DNA from: Taylorella asinigenitalis ATCC 700933
GTDB taxonomy: Bacteria; Pseudomonadota; Gammaproteobacteria; Burkholderiales; Burkholderiaceae_B
Assembly (NCBI RefSeq): GCF_000687755.1
Contig: NZ_JHXN01000003.1
Span: forward strand, 1 to 64,000
DNA length: 64,000 nucleotides
Reading direction: 5' to 3'
Shown: positions 56,232 to 64,000 of the stretch, piece after piece
Position numbering within the stretch: position 1 is the first letter of the stretch
How the letters are laid out: each line of letters begins with the position of its first letter
Notes under the pieces: model-generated
Database searches by the model: none
What the model was told of the DNA's origin: nothing
What the model saw: the letters and a program-made list of their open reading frames with translations, nothing else
Position numbers and translations under genes: made by a program

Positions 56232-57404
56232 TTATTTAAGTAGTTCGGGCTTGTATACCCAATTATTATTTTCTATTTCTACTAACACACGAGATCTTTC
56301 ATCAAGACCTGTGTGGTCGTCTTTTGTCATGTTGTACACACCTTGAGTACCAATCACCTCTTTCGAAGTTTCCATCGCATCTCGCAGTGCTACTCTAAAT
56401 TCCTCGGTTCCAGGTTTTAATCCAGAATCGAGAACTTTTTTCATTGAAGTTTTGATGACTAAATCGGCATCAAACATATGTGCACCAAAAGTACTCATAG
56501 ACCCTTGTCCGAATTTGTTTTCGTATAAGGTTTTGTACTCTTGGCTAATTTTTTTAGATGGATGAGAGTCTTCTAACTGATCACCCACTAAAACAGGACC
56601 TGCTGGCAATATCACGCCATCGCAAGCTTTTCCGCATACGCGAAGAAAATCGATATTAGCAGAACCATGAGTATGGTAAATCTGTCCCTTAAAACCACGG
56701 CTTTTTAATTCTCTTGTTGGCAATGCTCCTGGCGTTCCAGCCGTTGCAACTAAAACCGCATCAGGTTTCTTACCCACTATTTTGAGAACTTGTCCAGTTA
56801 CACTGGTGTCATTTCTGGCATAACTTTCTTCAGCAACGATTTTTATTTCAGAGTCCTTAAGAACAATCTTAATTTGTTCTAGCCATCCTTGCCCGTAAGC
56901 ATCAGCGAATCCAATTACGCCTAAAGTTTTGACTCCTTGCTTTTTCATAGCTGAAAGCAAAGCAGTAGCCATAGAGGCATCATTTGGAGATGTTTTAAAA
57001 GACCACTTTTTTGGACCTTCTACAGGAACAACTACAACATTATTCCCTACCATACTCACTAAGGGAGTCTTAGTTTCCGCAGCAACGTCAATCATAGCTA
57101 ATGTTGGGGCTGTAATTGAACTTCCTATCATTGCGTCTATTTTGTTTTCGGAGATTAACTTACGCATATTGCGCACTGCAGTTGCAGTATCCCCAGTGTC
57201 ATCGTACACAAAATACTCGACTGGAATACCGTTAAAATTTTTATCCAGTACTTCGACGGTGTTTTTCTCCGGTATCCCCAACGAAGCTGCAGGACCTGTG
57301 GCAGATACGGAAACACCGATGCGAATCTGCTGCTGAGCCCAAACTGCGCTAACTAAGGCCATCATAGGAACTGCGTTTAATGCAAATAATGCAAATCTTT
57401 TCAT
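56232..57404 (-). CDS. Periplasmic binding protein, LivJ/K type (copy 3, first in operon)
   Basis: 390 residues, signal peptide NAVPMMALVSAVWAQ. It is very similar to copy 1 (IGVSVSATGPAASLGIPE, DDTGDTATAVRNMRKLI, LVSMVGNNVVV). The Cys pair is CGKACDGVILP. The stop is immediately followed by copy 2. It is the promoter-proximal gene of the transporter operon and divergent from yciB. Confidence 0.92.
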   Translation of the reverse strand: MKRFALFALNAVPMMALVSAVWAQQQIRIGVSVSATGPAASLGIPEKNTVEVLDKNFNGIPVEYFVYDDTGDTATAVRNMRKLISENKIDAMIGSSITAPTLAMIDVAAETKTPLVSMVGNNVVVVPVEGPKKWSFKTSPNDASMATALLSAMKKQGVKTLGVIGFADAYGQGWLEQIKIVLKDSEIKIVAEESYARNDTSVTGQVLKIVGKKPDAVLVATAGTPGALPTRELKSRGFKGQIYHTHGSANIDFLRVCGKACDGVILPAGPVLVGDQLEDSHPSKKISQEYKTLYENKFGQGSMSTFGAHMFDADLVIKTSMKKVLDSGLKPGTEEFRVALRDAMETSKEVIGTQGVYNMTKDDHTGLDERSRVLVEIENNNWVYKPELLK

Positions 57405-57451
57405 AATTAATCTCCGAAAATAAAATGAGAAAAAAAGATGGTTATAAAAAT

Positions 57452-57481
57452 AAAGAGTACTAGATTTAATCTATACTCTTT
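57452..57481. promoter_or_regulatory. 30-bp near-perfect palindrome between liv operon and yciB
   Basis: AAAGAGTA-C-TAGATT-T-AATCTA-TACTCTTT: 14 paired bases per arm, one unpaired C and a single-base centre. It lies 47 bases from the binding-protein start and 50 from the yciB start, in a divergent promoter region. An operator for a dimeric regulator fits better than a terminator, although T-rich tails exist on both sides. Confidence 0.6.
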
Positions 57482-57531
57482 ATTTAGTATATTTATAAAC
57501 CACTATTAGTCATTAGGGATATTACCTATTT

Positions 57532-58101
57532 ATGAAAAAAATACTTTCTGACTTTCTTCCACTACTTTTATTTTTCATCACATTAAAAATTTATGACATT
57601 TACGTAGCTACTGCGGTAGCAATAGCTACATCAATCGCACTTATTCTCTATCTTTACATTTCTAAAAAACCTATCGAAGCAATCCATTGGATAAATCTCT
57701 CAATAATTGTCGTATTTGGTGGGGCTACAATTCTACTTCATGATGAAACATTTATTAAGTGGAAACCAACGGTTTTGACATGGTGTTTTGCTGGCATATT
57801 GTTAATTGGTTTGTTATTTAAGAAAAACTTTATAAGGTCATTAATGGGAAAGCAAATTTCTATGCCCGAACATGCATGGAATAAGATGGCTGTTGCATGG
57901 ATATCATTTTTTGTGATCGTGGGCGTTGCCAACTTATATGTGGCTTTTTGGGGGGGATTTACGACTGATCAGTGGGCCAGCTTTAAGGTCTTTGGAATCA
58001 CAATTCTTACATTTTTATTCGCAATTTCACAAAGTTTATGGCTTGGAAAATATATGACAGTTATTCAAAATGAGAAAAAATCGGATGAGCCCAAATTTTA
58101 A
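57532..58101 (+). CDS. yciB: Septation-associated inner membrane protein YciB
   Basis: A 189-residue membrane protein with five hydrophobic segments. Family motifs are LSDFLPLLLFFITLKIYDIY at the start, NGWIN-like HWINLSIIVVFGGATILLHD, FIKWKPT and WNKMAVAWISFF. YciB proteins contribute to envelope integrity and septum formation. The 3' end overlaps or nearly meets bolA. Confidence 0.93.
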   Translation: MKKILSDFLPLLLFFITLKIYDIYVATAVAIATSIALILYLYISKKPIEAIHWINLSIIVVFGGATILLHDETFIKWKPTVLTWCFAGILLIGLLFKKNFIRSLMGKQISMPEHAWNKMAVAWISFFVIVGVANLYVAFWGGFTTDQWASFKVFGITILTFLFAISQSLWLGKYMTVIQNEKKSDEPKF

Positions 58102-58357
58102 ACAACACGAAGAACTGCTTAGAGAGAGGCTTTCAAAGCTGAAGCCTACAGAATTAAAAATTTTTAATGAATCTCATCTACATAAAGGGCATAACGCTTA
58201 TAATAATGGATTAAGCCATTTTAGGGTTTTTATAGCAAGTCCAGTATTTGCTGGATTAAGTCGCGTCGAACAACAAAGGGTAGTTTTAGACGCAGTTAAG
58301 GATATAATTCCAAATCCTATTCACGCTTTAGCTATAAAGACTGAAGTTTCCATCTAA
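58085..58357 (+). CDS. BolA-family protein
   Basis: A 90-residue BolA/IbaG-like protein that would pair with a monothiol glutaredoxin in iron-sulfur or iron handling. The conserved helix-strand part reads HKGHNAYNNGLSHFRVFIAS, with the His ligand region, and LSRVEQQRVVLDAV. ATG 58085 is chosen; an upstream ATG at 58070 would add five residues and overlap yciB more. Both starts lie inside the yciB 3' end, so the genes are coupled. Confidence 0.9.
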   Translation: MSPNFKQHEELLRERLSKLKPTELKIFNESHLHKGHNAYNNGLSHFRVFIASPVFAGLSRVEQQRVVLDAVKDIIPNPIHALAIKTEVSI

Positions 58358-58380
58358 CATTTGAATAAAGGAACTATTAA

Positions 58381-59157
58381 ATGAAAAAAATTTTACTGGT
58401 CGCATCTTTATTAGCTCTACCAGTTTACGCACAAAATGTAGCTACCGTTAATGGAGTGAACATTACAAACAAAGAGTTTGAAGAAATTACAAATGTTATC
58501 GCTAAAGGTAATAAACTTACTGAAGAGCAGAAAAAAGGCATTCTTGAAGATTTGGTGACTAGAGAAGTTTTAATTCAAGAAGCTAAAAAACAAAAGATTG
58601 ATCAAGATCCAGCTGTAGCTAAACAAATCGAATTTAGTCGCGATCAAATTCTAACTACTGCTTTGCTTTCAAAATATATTGAAAAAAATCCAGTTAAAGA
58701 AGAAGATATCAAGAAACTTTACGATTCTCAAGTTAAAGCTCTAGGAAATATTAAACAGTACAACGTTCGCCATATCCTAGTTAAAGATGAAGCTCGCGCT
58801 AAAGAAATTTACGAACAATTAAACCAAAAGAAAATCGATTTTGCTGAAACAGCTAAAAAAGAATCTATTGACCACGGTACAGCTAGTGGTGGCGGTGTAT
58901 TAGGATGGCATCCTGCTAGTAATTTCGTACCTCAATTCGGTAAAGCTGTAGAAGAGGCGAAAATCGGCGTTCTAACTCAACCTGTTAAATCAGATTTTGG
59001 CTATCACTTAATTATGGTGGATGATGTGCGTCCAACTCCATTGCCATCTTATGAAGCGTCTAAACGTGAAATTGTTAGTGCATTATCTTTAGAGAAAGTG
59101 AACAAATACACTGAAGAGCTTAAAAAGAAAGCAAAAATCAAAACTAATCTTAAGTAA
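58381..59157 (+). CDS. Periplasmic parvulin-type peptidyl-prolyl isomerase
   Basis: 258 residues. A clean signal peptide (KKILLVASLLALPVYA-Q) is followed by a SurA-N-like helical chaperone part (residues about 20-115) and a rotamase domain (about 120-215) with YNVRHILVKDE, GGGVLGWHPASNFVPQF and SDFGYHLIMVDD. A Lys-rich helix ends the protein. It assists folding of outer-membrane or exported proteins; the large autotransporter is one conceivable client. It is 23 bases after bolA. Confidence 0.93.
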   Translation: MKKILLVASLLALPVYAQNVATVNGVNITNKEFEEITNVIAKGNKLTEEQKKGILEDLVTREVLIQEAKKQKIDQDPAVAKQIEFSRDQILTTALLSKYIEKNPVKEEDIKKLYDSQVKALGNIKQYNVRHILVKDEARAKEIYEQLNQKKIDFAETAKKESIDHGTASGGGVLGWHPASNFVPQFGKAVEEAKIGVLTQPVKSDFGYHLIMVDDVRPTPLPSYEASKREIVSALSLEKVNKYTEELKKKAKIKTNLK

Positions 59158-59177
59158 TATGCTTTGATTTAATTTTG

Positions 59178-59196
59178 TGGCCCACAAGTTGGGCCA
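59178..59196 (+). terminator. Terminator after the parvulin gene
   Basis: A perfect 7-bp stem TGGCCCA (59178-59184) / TGGGCCA (59190-59196) with 5-base loop is followed by TTATTTTTTTT on plus. It abuts the ligA stop and lies between convergent genes. Confidence 0.88.
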
Positions 59197-62296
<3,100 letters not shown>

Positions 62297-62321
62297 AAAA
62301 TGTAAGCCTTGGTTTTTGAAA

Positions 62322-64000
62322 TTAACTATCAACCAATTTTACAGCAGATTCAATATCTACAGCCACAATTCTTGATACGCCTTGTTCTTGCTGTGTTACA
62401 CCAATTAACTGATGAGCCATTTGCATAGCAATTTTATTGTGAGAAATAAATATAAATTGAATATCTTTACTCATTTCAGATACAAGCTTGGCGTACCGTT
62501 CAGTATTCGCATCATCTAAAGGTGCATCAACTTCATCGAGCAAACAAAATGGCGCAGGGTTCAATTTAAATAAAGCAAATACCAAAGCTATTGCTGTCAA
62601 TGCTTTCTCGCCCCCAGAAAGTAAATGAATTGAAGTATTTCTTTTTCCAGGAGGGTGAGCCATGACCTCGACTCCAGAGCTTAAAATCTCATCCCCTATC
62701 AATCGAAGTTTTGCCTCACCGCCACCAAATAGTTTCGGGAACATATCTGCAAAATGCTTGTTCGCTTCGTTAAAAGTGTTCGATAAAAGCTCGCTAGTCT
62801 CTTTATCGATTTTATATATTGCATCTTCTAATGTGGCAATGGCCTCCTCTAAGTCATCTATTTGTTTTACAAGAAACAGCTTTCTCTCATTGGCTTGTTC
62901 TAATTCCTCAAGAGCCGCTAAATTGACGGCACCCATAGCTTCAACTTGTCTGTGCCTATTGGTAATTTGAGACTGTAACCACGTGACTTTTGACCACTCT
63001 GAAGGTAGCTCAACTAACTCGTCTTTTATGTGAGCTCTAGAGATTTGAGCCTCATCTAATTTTTCAGAATATTGTTCTGCTAGAATGCGTGCCGCCTGCT
63101 CATCGAGTTGAAGCTTAGTAATTGCATCCCTCAATGGATCAATATTATGCGAAATTGTGAGACGATTCTCGTCAATTTTCTTAAGTTCAAATGCAACATT
63201 ATCTAGAGAAATTTTTATATCGTTTAATGCCTGTGATTTAGCTTCTCTTAAATTTAAAGCCTCTTGCAATGCAGTATTACATGCCGCTTCATCAAAACCT
63301 AACAAATCATTATTTAATCTCTCTTGTTCAAGAGTTAAAGTTTCAATTTGCTTGGTGGCAATGACCTTGTTTCTCTCCAGCTCACTTTTTCTTGAACCGA
63401 GCGATTCAAATAAAAGTTTAGCCTCTCGAATATCAGCCCTTATGGACTGCACTTTATTGAGTAATGCATTGTAATTATCGTATTTTTGAGCACTCTCATT
63501 TTGAAGTTCTCTAAACTTATCTTTATAAACCTTAAGATTTGCTTCTTCTGTATGCAACTCTTCTTCAAAGCCTACAATTGCTTTTTCTACTTCATTTAAT
63601 TGAGTTTTTGTCTCAGCAAGGTCTTTATCTAGTCTTTCGCTTAAAACTAATGCTTGCTCGAGTTTACTTTTCTGACGGTTCTGCTCAATTTCTAAATTAT
63701 GAATTTGTTTAGTAATGTTTGATAAATTAACTCGTGAAGTTTCTAGCTGTTGTTGTAAACGATTAGATTCACTTATTAAATTATTTAATTTTTCATTTGA
63801 TTCATTAGATTGAAGTTTCTGAGCCTTAGTTAATTTTTCGAGATTTTCTATCTCCTGCTGTCTAGCAAGAATTCCAGCCTGTTCATTCTCGGGTGCATAT
63901 AATAAAACTCCCGTCTCATCGATAATATGGCCTTCTTTGCTTACAAAACATTCACCAGCTTTTAATGTCTGAATTTTCGCATCCAACCCTTCAAGATTCT
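62322..64000 (-). CDS. smc: Chromosome segregation ATPase SMC (5' part beyond window)
   Basis: The C-terminal 559 or so codons. The first visible residues (AKIQTLKAGECFVSKEGHII) are the end of the hinge domain. A long antiparallel coiled coil (about 45-420 of the visible part) follows, then the C-terminal ATPase head with signature HLLSGGEKALTAIALVFAL and Walker B FCLLDEVDAPLDDANTERY. The frame runs on past base 64000 without a stop, so the TTG at 63986 is not the true start. It folds and segregates the chromosome with ScpA/ScpB. Confidence 0.96.
   Translation of the reverse strand, partial: NLEGLDAKIQTLKAGECFVSKEGHIIDETGVLLYAPENEQAGILARQQEIENLEKLTKAQKLQSNESNEKLNNLISESNRLQQQLETSRVNLSNITKQIHNLEIEQNRQKSKLEQALVLSERLDKDLAETKTQLNEVEKAIVGFEEELHTEEANLKVYKDKFRELQNESAQKYDNYNALLNKVQSIRADIREAKLLFESLGSRKSELERNKVIATKQIETLTLEQERLNNDLLGFDEAACNTALQEALNLREAKSQALNDIKISLDNVAFELKKIDENRLTISHNIDPLRDAITKLQLDEQAARILAEQYSEKLDEAQISRAHIKDELVELPSEWSKVTWLQSQITNRHRQVEAMGAVNLAALEELEQANERKLFLVKQIDDLEEAIATLEDAIYKIDKETSELLSNTFNEANKHFADMFPKLFGGGEAKLRLIGDEILSSGVEVMAHPPGKRNTSIHLLSGGEKALTAIALVFALFKLNPAPFCLLDEVDAPLDDANTERYAKLVSEMSKDIQFIFISHNKIAMQMAHQLIGVTQQEQGVSRIVAVDIESAVKLVDS

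Noticed and set aside
62297-62332. TTG start for zipA overlapping smc
   Set aside because: It would put extra residues before the membrane anchor. ATG 62296 places the anchor at the N-terminus as in other ZipA proteins.
63984-63986. TTG at 63986 as the start of smc
   Set aside because: The frame continues beyond the window and the visible protein begins in the middle of the hinge domain, so the gene is simply cut by the window edge.

Overview
The window looks like the chromosome of a low-GC member of the Alcaligenaceae (Burkholderiales). The gene orders are betaproteobacterial: smc-zipA-ligA, lepA-lepB-rnc-era-recO, rpmF-plsX-fabH-fabD-fabG-acpP-fabF, pepA-holC divergent from lptF, rluC divergent from rne, and fpr-rsxB-nth. 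The DNA is AT-rich (by eye 35-40% GC). Together with a small-genome style of tightly overlapping genes and a giant ESPR-type autotransporter, this points to Taylorella or a close relative. That name is an inference from gene content, not from a search. Nearly all of the window is ordinary conserved chromosome. No rRNA, tRNA, CRISPR array, intact insertion sequence or replication origin was found. || Layout. 1-9552 (minus): a very large type V autotransporter, with its C-terminus beyond the left edge. 9684-10745: a scrapyard of gene pieces (3' end of dnaJ, an internal piece of a YeiH-type permease gene, a frameshifted secreted-protein remnant). 10746-14371 (minus): two unknown genes in an apparent operon behind an Xaa-Pro aminopeptidase. 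14471-18374: ETF-quinone oxidoreductase, an NlpC/P60 hydrolase, a Fur-box-controlled DUF2325 gene with a 48-residue membrane peptide gene, and a PsrA-like TetR regulator. 18371-23214: cysB-lptF divergent from pepA-holC, then a Bax-inhibitor-1 membrane protein. 23176-29809 (minus): recO, era, rnc, lepB, lepA and a DegP/MucD protease. 29885-36502 (minus): the fatty acid synthesis cluster with rpmF and yceD. 36641-39526: maf, an RsmI-like methylase, a HAD phosphatase and rluC. 39969-42770: rne. 42886-47341 (minus): accD, relA, pncB. 47477-49868: fdxA, fpr, rsxB, nth. 49889-57404 (minus): a small unknown gene and a branched-chain-amino-acid-type ABC transporter with a LivM-LivG fusion and three tandem binding proteins. 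57532-59157: yciB, bolA and a parvulin. 59197-64000 (minus): ligA, zipA and smc, with the smc 5' end beyond the right edge. || How the genes work together. The core supplies envelope lipids (fab, plsX, accD), LPS export (lptF), protein export and periplasmic quality control (lepB, degP, parvulin), RNA decay and ribosome maturation (rne, rnc, era, rluC, yceD/rpmF), DNA repair and segregation (recO, nth, ligA, holC, smc, zipA) and stringent response (relA). The ABC transporter, the aminopeptidases and ETF-QO suggest that amino acids, peptides and acyl-CoAs are used as fuel. || The most unusual signal is a dispersed, non-palindromic 8-base word, CATTGCCA. It occurs at least 42 times between 12 kb and 64 kb, where about one or two would be expected by chance. 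It is almost always on the coding strand and is used in two different reading frames. It resembles a DNA-uptake-sequence-like or RNA-level element. I know of no description of such a word in this family, but I could not search. Other leads are the Fur-controlled DUF2325/small-protein pair, the gene-fragment scrapyard, a duplication-flanked insertion after nth, and losses from otherwise conserved clusters (lptG, rpoE-rseA-rseB).
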